DNA of 64,000 nt, taken from assembly GCF_032917945.1 (NCBI RefSeq), contig NZ_CP136624.1, positions 7,626,001 to 7,690,000 of the forward strand, read 5' to 3'. Shown piece after piece: positions 44,755-52,318 of this stretch; positions within the stretch are counted from its first letter, which is position 1; every line of letters starts with the position of its first letter. The position numbers and the translations under genes are program-made. The stretch is from Bradyrhizobium sp. sBnM-33. GTDB lineage: Bacteria; Pseudomonadota; Alphaproteobacteria; Rhizobiales; Xanthobacteraceae. Under the pieces are notes generated by a model. It was not told the DNA's origin and ran no database searches. It was given only the letters and a program-made list of their open reading frames with translations.

Positions 44755-46297
44755 CGGACGCCCGCTGTTCGACGGATTGACGCTCGCCATCGGGCGTGAG
44801 CGCACCGGCCTTGTCGGCCGCAACGGCTGCGGCAAATCCTCATTGCTGCGCCTGATTGCGGGCGAGATCGAACCTGCCGGCGGATCGCTGCAACGCATCG
44901 GCTCGATTGGCATGCTCGCGCAACTGACCGATGAACGGCTGACGGCCGGCGAGGCGCTCGGCGTCACAACCGGTCTCGCCCGCCTGCGCCGGCTCGAACG
45001 CGGCCAAGGATCGATTCAGGGATCGCTTGATGACGCGACCGAGGCGGATTGGACGCTGGAAGCGCGAATACAGGCGGCGCTGGTCGAAGCTGGACTGCCG
45101 TCGCTGCCGCTGGATCGCCCGATCGTCTCCTTGAGCGGTGGCGAGCGAACGCGGGTGGCGCTGGCGCGCCTTTTGATCGAGGCACCGGATGTGCTGCTAT
45201 TGGACGAGCCGACCAACAATCTCGATGCTGACGGAAGGCAGGTCGTGGCGCAGATGCTCGAACGCTGGCGGGGCGGCGTCCTCGTCGCCAGCCACGACCG
45301 CACGCTGCTCGAACGCGTTGACCGCATCATCGAACTGACACCGGTCGGCGTCACCCTGTTCGGCGGGGCGTGGCCGGAATTTGCCAAGGCGCGTGAGGCG
45401 GCGCGGGCCCGAGCCACCGATGAGCTCGACCGCGCCTCGGACGCCCTGCGCAATACCGAACGCGCAGTGCAGAAGGCGCGGGAAAAGAAGGCGCGCCGCG
45501 ACAAGGCCGGCCGCGCCTGGCGCGCCAAGGGCATCGAGGACAAGATGTTCATGGACCGCGAGAAAGAGCGCGCCGAGAACAGCGCCGGGCGTGAAAGCGG
45601 GCTCGCCAGCCGCCTGCTCGGCGAGCGCACCGAGGTGCTGGAACTGGCCAAGGCGCACGTCGAGATTCTGACGCCGCTTTCGATTGATCTACCCCGCACC
45701 CATCTGCCCGGCGGCCGCGAACTCGTCGCCTTCAAGGACGTGGTGATGGCTTTTGGGGAGCGTCATCTGTTCGGACCGTTGTCGTTTGGGGTTCGCGGAC
45801 CCGAGCGGATCGCCATCCGCGGCACTAACGGTTCTGGCAAGACCACCTTGTTCCGCCTGCTCACCGGTGAGCTGAAACCTGCGAGCGGCGACATCGGCCT
45901 TTTCACCGACCGTATTGCCGTGCTTGATCAGCATGTCGGCCTGCTCGATGCCGAGCTAAGCATTCTCGACAATCTGCGGCGCCTCAATCCGGAACTCTCG
46001 GCCAACGCAGCGCACGCCGCCCTGGCGCGGTTTGCGTTCCGTAACAAGGCGGCGCTGCAGATCGCGGCGACGCTGAGCGGCGGCGAGCGGCTGCGCGTGG
46101 GCCTGGCCTGCGTCTTCGCGCGGCCGCAGCCGCCCCTCCTATTGCTGCTGGATGAGCCGACCAATCATCTCGATCTTGCCTCGATCGAGGAACTGGAAGG
46201 TGCGCTGAAAGGATTCGACGGCGCGCTGATTGTAGTCAGCCACGACGAGGCATTTTTGCGGGCCATCGGGATCAGCAGGGAGATCGTGCTCGGCTAG
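44708..46297 (+). CDS. ABC-F family ATPase
   Basis: 529-aa soluble tandem ATPase. Domain 1: Walker [10 protein letters not shown] (about 38-46), signature [15 protein letters not shown] and Walker [12 protein letters not shown]. Domain 2: [24 protein letters not shown] and [12 protein letters not shown]. The linker is long and Arg/Lys/Ala-rich ([20 protein letters not shown]), as in ABC-F proteins that act on ribosomes (Uup, EttA, ARE types). A role in translation or antibiotic protection is expected; which one is unclear. GGAAG lies about 7 bases before the ATG. Single gene. Confidence 0.92.
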   Translation: MPAFLVLDSICLATPDGRPLFDGLTLAIGRERTGLVGRNGCGKSSLLRLIAGEIEPAGGSLQRIGSIGMLAQLTDERLTAGEALGVTTGLARLRRLERGQGSIQGSLDDATEADWTLEARIQAALVEAGLPSLPLDRPIVSLSGGERTRVALARLLIEAPDVLLLDEPTNNLDADGRQVVAQMLERWRGGVLVASHDRTLLERVDRIIELTPVGVTLFGGAWPEFAKAREAARARATDELDRASDALRNTERAVQKAREKKARRDKAGRAWRAKGIEDKMFMDREKERAENSAGRESGLASRLLGERTEVLELAKAHVEILTPLSIDLPRTHLPGGRELVAFKDVVMAFGERHLFGPLSFGVRGPERIAIRGTNGSGKTTLFRLLTGELKPASGDIGLFTDRIAVLDQHVGLLDAELSILDNLRRLNPELSANAAHAALARFAFRNKAALQIAATLSGGERLRVGLACVFARPQPPLLLLLDEPTNHLDLASIEELEGALKGFDGALIVVSHDEAFLRAIGISREIVLG

Positions 46298-46751
46298 GCC
46301 GTGTACTCATAAAACCGGTGGCGTGACGTACAGAAGCAATGTCTGCTCTGCCCTTAAAGCGACGCGGTTTCCGCACGGCAGCGAAATGACGCGAAGGGCC
46401 ATAAGCGGACTCATGCGTTGCAGCAAACTGCGTCTTTTAGTCGATCACCTCGTCTGCGCGGGCGAGCCGCGCCGCGGGAAGATCGGCCGAGCATTCTAGC
46501 GGTCTTGAGGTTGACGACCAGCTCGTATTTGGTCGGCGCTTGCAATGCGAGCACTTCAAACAGCCTTGAATGACTAACTTGTAAGCTGACTTTCCGCTGG
46601 CGACCTCTAATGTTCTGGTCAAATCCGCTTTAGACATTGGTGCGACTTGGTCTGAACGACGGTGCCGGATAGCGGTAGGGAATGCAGCAATTGATGCTTG
46701 GAAAGGGTTATAGTCGCACCGCAATTCAGCCACGGAGATCGAGCCATCGCC
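46298..46751. other. Intergenic stretch with gene debris
   Basis: About 450 bases between the ABC-F and DUF2380-like genes. It contains the frameshifted substrate-binding-protein remnant. The sequence around 46335-46420 (ATGTCTGCTCTGCCC, ACGCGAAGGGCCATAAGCGG) resembles degenerate repeat DNA that often accompanies such remnants. Nothing else convincing. Confidence 0.5.
46437..46557 (-). pseudogene. Frameshifted 3' remnant of an ABC_sub_bind-type substrate-binding protein
   Basis: On the minus strand 46557-46487 encodes APTKYELVVNLKTARMLG. Then the frame shifts (near 46486, consistent with a 2-base loss) and continues ADLPAARLARADEVID up to TAA at 46437. This is the C-terminal end of the PF04392-like binding proteins common in Bradyrhizobium. 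No upstream part can be found, so only a truncated, broken fragment remains in an otherwise gene-free stretch. Confidence 0.6.
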
Positions 46752-47294
46752 ATGCGCCACGCCTCCCTGTTGCATGCTCTTACCACAGCCGGCCTGTTCA
46801 CCGGTCTGTTCCTCGGATCCAGCCTCATCTCAGATGCATCCGCCGTGACCGCCGGCCACGCCTTGGCCGTCTCCGTCGACGATTTCAATTATATCGACAC
46901 GTCGAACGAGCCCACCGATCAGACGGCCGTGCATGAAAAGCGATTGCGGGCTTTCATGACCGCGCTGCGGGACGACGTCACGGCAGACCGGCGCTTTGAG
47001 CTCGTGCCCTCCTCCTGCGCACCAAATTGTCCGACCGACGGACCGGCGTTGCGCGATCGGCTGCGCGCGGCGTCACAGGCCGGCACGCAGATCCTGATCA
47101 TCGGCATCGTTCACAAGCTAAGCACGCTGGTGCAGGTGGTGCGGATTGCTGCCGTCGATACGACAGCCCAGCGCGTCGTGTTCAGAAAGTACTTCCAGTT
47201 CCGCGGTGACAATGACGAGGCATGGCAGCGGGCGGAGCGCTTTGTATCGGAGGAGGTCCGCGACCGGCTGCTTGAAAGTAGATCGCAGCAATAG
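46752..47294 (+). CDS. DUF2380-like secreted protein
   Basis: 180 aa from ATG 46752 (MRHASLLHALTTAGLFTGLF), a signal peptide of about 28-32 residues. The mature part ALAVSVDDFNYIDTSNEPTD resembles DUF2380 predicted periplasmic proteins, with Cys pair in SSCAPNCPTDGPAL. Possibly an envelope component; no function assigned. The IS1182-family insertion begins 22 bases beyond its stop, so its downstream neighbourhood has been displaced. Confidence 0.65.
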   Translation: MRHASLLHALTTAGLFTGLFLGSSLISDASAVTAGHALAVSVDDFNYIDTSNEPTDQTAVHEKRLRAFMTALRDDVTADRRFELVPSSCAPNCPTDGPALRDRLRAASQAGTQILIIGIVHKLSTLVQVVRIAAVDTTAQRVVFRKYFQFRGDNDEAWQRAERFVSEEVRDRLLESRSQQ

Positions 47295-47316
47295 GCCGCG
47301 CGCGTCTGCAATGGGT

Positions 47317-48808
47317 CGATTCCGTTGAAGAAGTCGGCCCGCGAGCGAGGCGAGCCGCAAATGCGGCACAGCCGACCGCTTCTCAGGCCGGATTTGGCTG
47401 CGGCATTGGGACCAGCTTGGCTAGTTTCCGGAGGTTCTGGGCGGTTGCTGCAAGGAGGAACTCGTCGCGAGCCCCGTTTGGTCCACGTAATCGCAGTCGG
47501 TCGAGCTTGAGAATGCGCTTGAGGTGAGCGAACAACATTTCGACCTTCTTACGTAGCCGTCGCGATGCTCGACCTTCCCAGGATTTAGCAATCGCCCGCG
47601 CCATGTCGCGGGCTCTCTCATGGATCGAGCGAGGCACCTTTCGAGCAGGCGTGTTCGGGCAGCAGTGTGGCCTCAAGGCGCAGGCGTCACAGTCAGCCTT
47701 GCTCGCTCGATAAAGCAACGTCTCGCCATCATTCACACGCGTCCCTGTTGTGGTCAGCGTCTTGCCGCCAGGACAGATATAGACGTCGCTGACTGGATCG
47801 TAGTTGAAGTCCTCCCGTGTGAAGGTCCCATCCTTGCGCGCTGATTTGTCGAACACGGTCACATGCGGCTCGATGCCGTGCTCATCGACCAGCCAGCCCA
47901 GCATGTCGGCTGAACCATAGGCGCTGTCACCGAGAAGCCTGGACGGGTGAAGACCGAAGTTCTTTGCGGTCCGCTCGATCATGCGCTTGGCAGCGAGAAC
48001 TTCTGCCTGCCGGATCGCTGTGGTCGGCTCAACGTCGACAATGATCGCATTTTCCACATCGATCAGATAGTTCGTGGAGTAGGCAAAGAAAGCCTGTCCG
48101 CCATGGGCACCGGTCCAGCGCGCGGCAGGATCAGCCGGTGAGATGAACTTGGGGACGATCTCGGTCGCGGCCCCAAACGCCGCATCGTCCAGGACAGCTA
48201 GATACTCGTCGACGGCACGGCTTGCGGCTTTTGGCGGCAACCCCTTTTCGCCCTCGACGCCGTTCTGCCGGTTAGCATCGGCCTTGATCAGGCTAGCATC
48301 GACCGCAAAGCCTTCTCCGCCAACCAGACCCTCGTCGATGCAGCGGCGCAAGACGTCTTCGAACAGCCGTCGCAGCAGATCACTATCGCGGAAGCGGCCA
48401 TGTCGGTTCTTTGAGAAGGTCGAATGATCGGGCACGTCACCATCGAGCCCAAGGCGGCAGAACCAGCGGTATGCCAGGTTGAGGTGAACCTCTTCGCACA
48501 GGCGCCGCTCCGAGCGGATGCCGAAGCAGTAACCGACCAACAGCATCCGGATCATCAGCTCGGGCGCGATCGAGGGCCGCCCGATCGTGCTGTAGAAGGG
48601 GGATAGCTCTCGCCTTAACCCATCGAGGTCCACGAACCTGTCGATCGATCGCAACAAATGATCGGCCGGAACGTGCCGCTCGAGCGAAAACTCATAGAAC
48701 AACGCGACCTGCTCAACTCGCTGATGTCCCATCATGATTCAGTCCTCTCGCAACGACTGAATCAGCGAACATCAACCAGCGCAACCGAAGACTTTTTCAA
48801 CACAATCG
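47317..48808 (-). mobile_element. IS1182-family insertion sequence
   Basis: About 1.49 kb. Imperfect 22-bp terminal inverted repeats lie at 47317-47338 and 48787-48808 and share CGATT and GTTGAA-N-AAGTC (17 of 22 positions). They frame one transposase gene. No clear target duplication is seen at the flanks. It sits just after the DUF2380-like gene. Confidence 0.75.
47383..48735 (-). CDS. IS1182-family transposase
   Basis: 450-aa DDE transposase with the N-terminal DUF772 domain (HVPADHLLRSIDRFVDLDGL ... RPSIAPELMIRMLLVGYCFG). The catalytic residues are probably D in GFAVDASLIKADAN, D in LLGDSAYGSADM and E in KKVEMLFAHLKRIL. A Cys cluster CDACALRPHCC precedes the last part. It appears complete and undisrupted, so the element may still move. 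Start ATG 48735 (MMGHQRVEQVALFYEFSL) fits the family. Confidence 0.92.
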   Translation of the reverse strand: MMGHQRVEQVALFYEFSLERHVPADHLLRSIDRFVDLDGLRRELSPFYSTIGRPSIAPELMIRMLLVGYCFGIRSERRLCEEVHLNLAYRWFCRLGLDGDVPDHSTFSKNRHGRFRDSDLLRRLFEDVLRRCIDEGLVGGEGFAVDASLIKADANRQNGVEGEKGLPPKAASRAVDEYLAVLDDAAFGAATEIVPKFISPADPAARWTGAHGGQAFFAYSTNYLIDVENAIIVDVEPTTAIRQAEVLAAKRMIERTAKNFGLHPSRLLGDSAYGSADMLGWLVDEHGIEPHVTVFDKSARKDGTFTREDFNYDPVSDVYICPGGKTLTTTGTRVNDGETLLYRASKADCDACALRPHCCPNTPARKVPRSIHERARDMARAIAKSWEGRASRRLRKKVEMLFAHLKRILKLDRLRLRGPNGARDEFLLAATAQNLRKLAKLVPMPQPNPA

Positions 48809-49055
48809 GTCACGTGTGGACGGCGCCCTGGCAAGAACTTTCTGACGTTTTGCAGCATTGGTCGGGTGCGGTCACGTGTCCGGCCTTTTAATGCGGCAGG
48901 TGTGGCCGCTGGCCCTAATGCTCTGCGCGGATCGGGTCCCAATCGTTCGCATGCACTTGAAAGTGCGTTGACCCAAACGGGCTCTCCCAATCCCCGGAAC
49001 AACCGTATCTGCATTACGTCGTCATGCCCTCGCCAATCGTTGAAACTCCTGTTGT
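48736..49055. other. Spacer between the two insertion elements
   Basis: It holds the right end of the IS1182-like element (to 48808), one copy of the 14-bp TGTGGACGGCGCCC (48815-48828), and about 230 bases of non-coding DNA downstream of the IS110-type gene. No gene recognised. Confidence 0.5.
48815..48828 (+). repeat. 14-bp inverted repeat, left copy
   Basis: TGTGGACGGCGCCC; its exact reverse complement is at 50154-50167. Confidence 0.7.
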
Positions 49056-50087
49056 CTATGCTGCTGGCAGCAATCTTGGCTCTTTGAACTGCTCTCCGCG
49101 TACCATCATGGCCCAGGCCATGCGCGCGATCTTATTGGCAAGCGCCACGGCGGCGACCTTGATCGGCCGGCGCTCCATAATATGCGCCAGCCAGAGGCGC
49201 CGCGTGCCATGCTGCCGCGCATATCGGATAACGGCCATGGCGCCCGTGACGAGCAGCCATCGCAAATACCGATTTCCCTGCTTTGAAATTCTGCCCAGAC
49301 GTTCCTTGCCGCCGGTCGAATGCTGCTTGGGAACAAGCCCGATCCAGGCCGCCAGGCTTCGTCCGGACGAGAACTCTTTCCAGTCACCGACTTCTGAGAC
49401 CAGGGCGGTGGCGACGATGGGACCAACGCCTGGGATCTGCTCGAGCCGGCGACTTTCTTCGCTCGAACGATGCCAGGCATGGATGCGCTTCTCGATAGCT
49501 CCGATCTCTGCTGTGATCGCGGCGTGTTGGCCGGCAAGAACATCGAGGCTGAACCGTGCGGCCGCGGGTATCCGACCATCCTTCTCGTCAGCAATGATCT
49601 TGAACAGCTCGGCTGTGCCGTTGCGCCCCTTTGCCGAGATAATGCCGAGCTCGGCCAGGTGACCACGGATCGCGTTCGACAGCATCGTTCGTTGACGGAC
49701 CAGTAGCTGTCGGCTGCGATGCAGCATCAGGCCTGATTGTTGCTGCTCGCTTTTGGTCGGTACAAAACGCATCGACGGACGTGTCACTGCCTCGCAGATC
49801 GCCGCAGCATCATTAGCGTCGTTCTTACTGCGCTTGAGATAGGCCTTCACATAACTGGGGGGCATCAGCCGCACCGTATGGCCGAGCGCCCGGAGCTCAC
49901 GGCTCCAATAATGGGCACTTGGGCAAGCTTCAATGCCAACAACGCAAGCCGGCAAAGTCGAGAAGAACTCCAGCACCTTGGCGCGGCTCACACGTTTGCG
50001 GATCACAACCGCGCCATCAACATCTGCGCCGTGAACCTGGAAGACTGACTTCGCAATATCGAGACCGATCGTGCTAACCTCGCCCAT
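49056..50087 (-). CDS. IS110-family transposase (DEDD recombinase)
   Basis: 343-aa protein. The N-terminal RuvC-like domain has GLDIAKSVFQVHG (first Asp) and VGIEACPSAHYWSREL (Glu), then KNDANDAAAICEA with the DxxD pair. The C-terminal transposase_20 domain holds LEQIPGVGPIVATALVSEVG and the Ser region SSGRSLAAWIGLVP. The frame is intact. IS110 recombinases use a bridge RNA from the element's non-coding end to choose target and donor. ATG 50087 has GGAGAG upstream. Confidence 0.93.
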   Translation of the reverse strand: MGEVSTIGLDIAKSVFQVHGADVDGAVVIRKRVSRAKVLEFFSTLPACVVGIEACPSAHYWSRELRALGHTVRLMPPSYVKAYLKRSKNDANDAAAICEAVTRPSMRFVPTKSEQQQSGLMLHRSRQLLVRQRTMLSNAIRGHLAELGIISAKGRNGTAELFKIIADEKDGRIPAAARFSLDVLAGQHAAITAEIGAIEKRIHAWHRSSEESRRLEQIPGVGPIVATALVSEVGDWKEFSSGRSLAAWIGLVPKQHSTGGKERLGRISKQGNRYLRWLLVTGAMAVIRYARQHGTRRLWLAHIMERRPIKVAAVALANKIARMAWAMMVRGEQFKEPRLLPAA

Positions 50088-50153
50088 GGACGGCTCTCCT
50101 CAAAGTGGTTTACTTCAACGCAACCACCCTATGGCACTTCGATGCCGCAGAGT

Positions 50154-50167
50154 GGGCGCCGTCCACA
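50154..50167 (-). repeat. 14-bp inverted repeat, right copy
   Basis: GGGCGCCGTCCACA, reverse complement of the sequence at 48815-48828. It lies 67 bases upstream of the IS110 transposase start. Confidence 0.7.
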
Positions 50168-50296
50168 GCATCAATCGCTACAGGGTGTTTGCCCCCAGGC
50201 CGCAGGGGAAGTCCGCTTTGGCCCGAAAACCCACCCGATTCCTATGCCTAACGCGCTGACGCATGCTTCTCGTGCTCTGTAACTCAGCCGAGGAGT

Positions 50297-50935
50297 ATGG
50301 CTACGCAGCATCAAGTGAATACACCCCCCGCGCCCAAGCGAGTGCCGTGGAATAGGGGAAAGCTGACTGGCGCAAAGCCACCGCTGCGCCCTAAACACGT
50401 GTGGTCGATCCGGACGAAGCTCCAGATCGAAGCCCGCACTCGTGACCTCGCCTTGTTCAATCTGGCAATCGACAGCAAGCTTCGCGGCTGCGACGTGGTC
50501 GCCATCCGGGTCGAGGATGTTGCTGCGAGTGGCTACACGGCGGATCGCGCTATTGTCCGGCAAAAGAAAACCGGGCGGCCTGTTAGATTTGAATTAAGTG
50601 AGCAAACCCGTCAGGCGGTCGATGACTATCTAAAGGCCGCCAACAAGAGGACCGGGGAGTTCTTATTCACGGGTCGTCGCGGTTCCGACCGCAGCATGAC
50701 AACGCGCCAATATGCGCGGCTCGTATCGGAATGGATCGGAAGCGTTGGGCTGGACCCGAGGCTGTTTGGCACACACTCATTACGACGCACAAAAGCTACC
50801 TTGATCTATCGGCGGACAGGCAACCTGAGAGCGGTCCAACTCTTGCTCGGGCATACGAAGATCGAAAGCACGGTCCGGTATCTTGGCAGCGAGGTTGATG
50901 ACGCCCTCGCAATAGCGGAACAAGTTGATGTCTGA
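50297..50935 (+). CDS. Compact tyrosine recombinase/integrase
   Basis: 212-aa phage-integrase-like protein that is mostly the catalytic domain. R63 (KLRGCDVVAIRVEDV), the K in RQKKTGRPV, H160-S-L-R163, H186 (LLGH) and Y195 (VRYLG) give the full R-K-HxxR-H-Y set. The large N-terminal core-binding and arm-binding domains are reduced to about 45 residues. It probably acts on mobile DNA as part of this IS-rich segment or is a relic of one. It carries no frameshift. No attachment site or tRNA is seen next to it. Confidence 0.88.
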   Translation: MATQHQVNTPPAPKRVPWNRGKLTGAKPPLRPKHVWSIRTKLQIEARTRDLALFNLAIDSKLRGCDVVAIRVEDVAASGYTADRAIVRQKKTGRPVRFELSEQTRQAVDDYLKAANKRTGEFLFTGRRGSDRSMTTRQYARLVSEWIGSVGLDPRLFGTHSLRRTKATLIYRRTGNLRAVQLLLGHTKIESTVRYLGSEVDDALAIAEQVDV

Positions 50936-51132
50936 AATACCAGGGCAGAGCGGACGTGCTCTGCCCTCCCTCAAACCGGTGGTTTGTGCCAACAACGGAC
51001 CTTCAGGCACCGTTCGACGCGACGCCGCGGCCATAGTACGGGCGAGATTGGGGGTGACGGTTGCGCATCCCCGACGAAAAAGAATCAAGACGAACAGCCG
51101 GGGAAAGAAGCCAGCAAAATTGGGAGAAAGCC

Positions 51133-52041
51133 ATGGTCCGCTTATCGGTCCTTACCTCTTTGCTGCTGAGCCTTGTGATCCCGTCCAGCGCAACGTCTGC
51201 CCCATTGGCCAAGGAGGTCGAGATCAATGGCGTTCGGCTGCCATATGTAGAGCAAGGCTCTGGGGAACCCGTGGTCTTCGTTCATGGGGTACCCACCGAC
51301 CTTCGCTCTTGGGAGCCGGTCAGGGAGAGCATCGCCAAGAAGTATCACTTCATCGCCTACACGCAGCGATATTTCGGGACGGGGCCGTGGCCCGACGATG
51401 GGAAAAACTTGAGCGTCGCGACCCTGGCGGACGATCTTGCCAAGTTCATCGCGACGCTCAATGCGGGACCTGTTCATCTCGTCGGCTGGTCCTACGGCGG
51501 CCAGGTTGCCACGACCGCAGCAGTGAAGAATCCCTCATTGGTCCGCAGCCTCATTCTGTATGAGGCGAGTGTCGCTTCGATGCTGCCGACAGACAGCGCG
51601 GAAGGGAAAGCGGCGCGCGAGGACCGCGCCAAAATGCTCGCCCCGGTTATCGCAGCGGCGAAGGCAGGTGACGCTGTTCAGGCTGCCAAGGTGCTACAGG
51701 AGGCTGTGTTCCAACTCCCGCCCGGCGAGTTCGACCGCTTCCCGCAGGACCGGCAGACTCGCGTGCTGGACAATGCGAGGACCCTGCCGCTGGTGTTTGC
51801 AGCTCCGCCACCGCCGGTTATCACCTGTGACATGCTGAAAAGTTTCGCCCGGCCGACGCTGGTCATGCGCGGGGAGAAGACGCAAGCCTTCTATACGCTG
51901 ATCGCTGAGGCGATAGGCAAGTGCGTGCCGGGTGCCCAGTTGGTCGTTCTTCCGAATGTCAACCATGACGGGCCGGGTCGTGATCCGGCAGCCTTCAGCG
52001 CTGCCGTTCTCGACTTCCTATCGAAGCATCCAGGACTCTGA
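51133..52041 (+). CDS. Secreted alpha/beta hydrolase
   Basis: 302 aa from ATG 51133, with GGGAGAAAG just upstream. Signal peptide MVRLSVLTSLLLSLVIPSSA, then the hydrolase fold: oxyanion region VVFVHGVPTDLRSWEP, nucleophile elbow GWSYGG (about residues 118-123) and a C-terminal His in VNHDGPG. The usual catalytic Asp before the His is not obvious (RGEKTQAF region). Substrate unknown. It is isolated between the integrase and the AsmA-like gene, perhaps carried in with the mobile segment. Confidence 0.85.
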   Translation: MVRLSVLTSLLLSLVIPSSATSAPLAKEVEINGVRLPYVEQGSGEPVVFVHGVPTDLRSWEPVRESIAKKYHFIAYTQRYFGTGPWPDDGKNLSVATLADDLAKFIATLNAGPVHLVGWSYGGQVATTAAVKNPSLVRSLILYEASVASMLPTDSAEGKAAREDRAKMLAPVIAAAKAGDAVQAAKVLQEAVFQLPPGEFDRFPQDRQTRVLDNARTLPLVFAAPPPPVITCDMLKSFARPTLVMRGEKTQAFYTLIAEAIGKCVPGAQLVVLPNVNHDGPGRDPAAFSAAVLDFLSKHPGL

Positions 52042-52318
52042 TCTCGTACACCGATGCGGCGAAGCGCACGAAGTCAATATTGACAAATCGTGCGCTGCGT
52101 CCATCCTTTCCTCTTGCCGTTCACGAGCGTTGAACGCTTGTAGGATGTATCGGCGTATGCCGACGATGTGATCGACCGCACTCCTCAACGATGCATCGAA
52201 GCGAAGTCCGTTCCGGGTCATTTTTCGACCGAGTCTGCGGGCGCTGCCTGCCATTTGATGTCTGCTTTGCGCCAAAAACGGCTCGCTGCCTACGGCTACG
52301 CGCTAAGGAATTCACACT
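52042..52318. other. Intergenic stretch between hydrolase and AsmA-like genes
   Basis: About 280 bases. A minus-strand frame at 52018-52275 has no ribosome-binding site or recognised domain. The sequence TTTGATGTCTGCTTTGCGCC near 52255 resembles degenerate repeat DNA seen around 46340. Probably debris. Confidence 0.4.

Larger units (their letters stand above)
48815..50167 (-). mobile_element. IS110-family element (limits tentative)
   Basis: An IS110 transposase gene bracketed by perfect inverted copies of TGTGGACGGCGCCC at 48815-48828 and 50154-50167. Classical IS110 elements lack long terminal inverted repeats, so the 1353-bp limits are a working guess. The non-coding DNA upstream of the gene (50088-50167) is where IS110-group bridge RNAs are expected. 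Confidence 0.5.

Noticed and set aside
48736..49055. Composite transposon formed by the two IS elements
   Set aside because: The two elements belong to different families (IS1182 and IS110), so they cannot act together as ends of one composite unit.
52018..52275. 85-codon minus-strand frame downstream of the hydrolase
   Set aside because: Overlaps the hydrolase 3' end, lacks a ribosome-binding site and known domain. Probably repeat debris.
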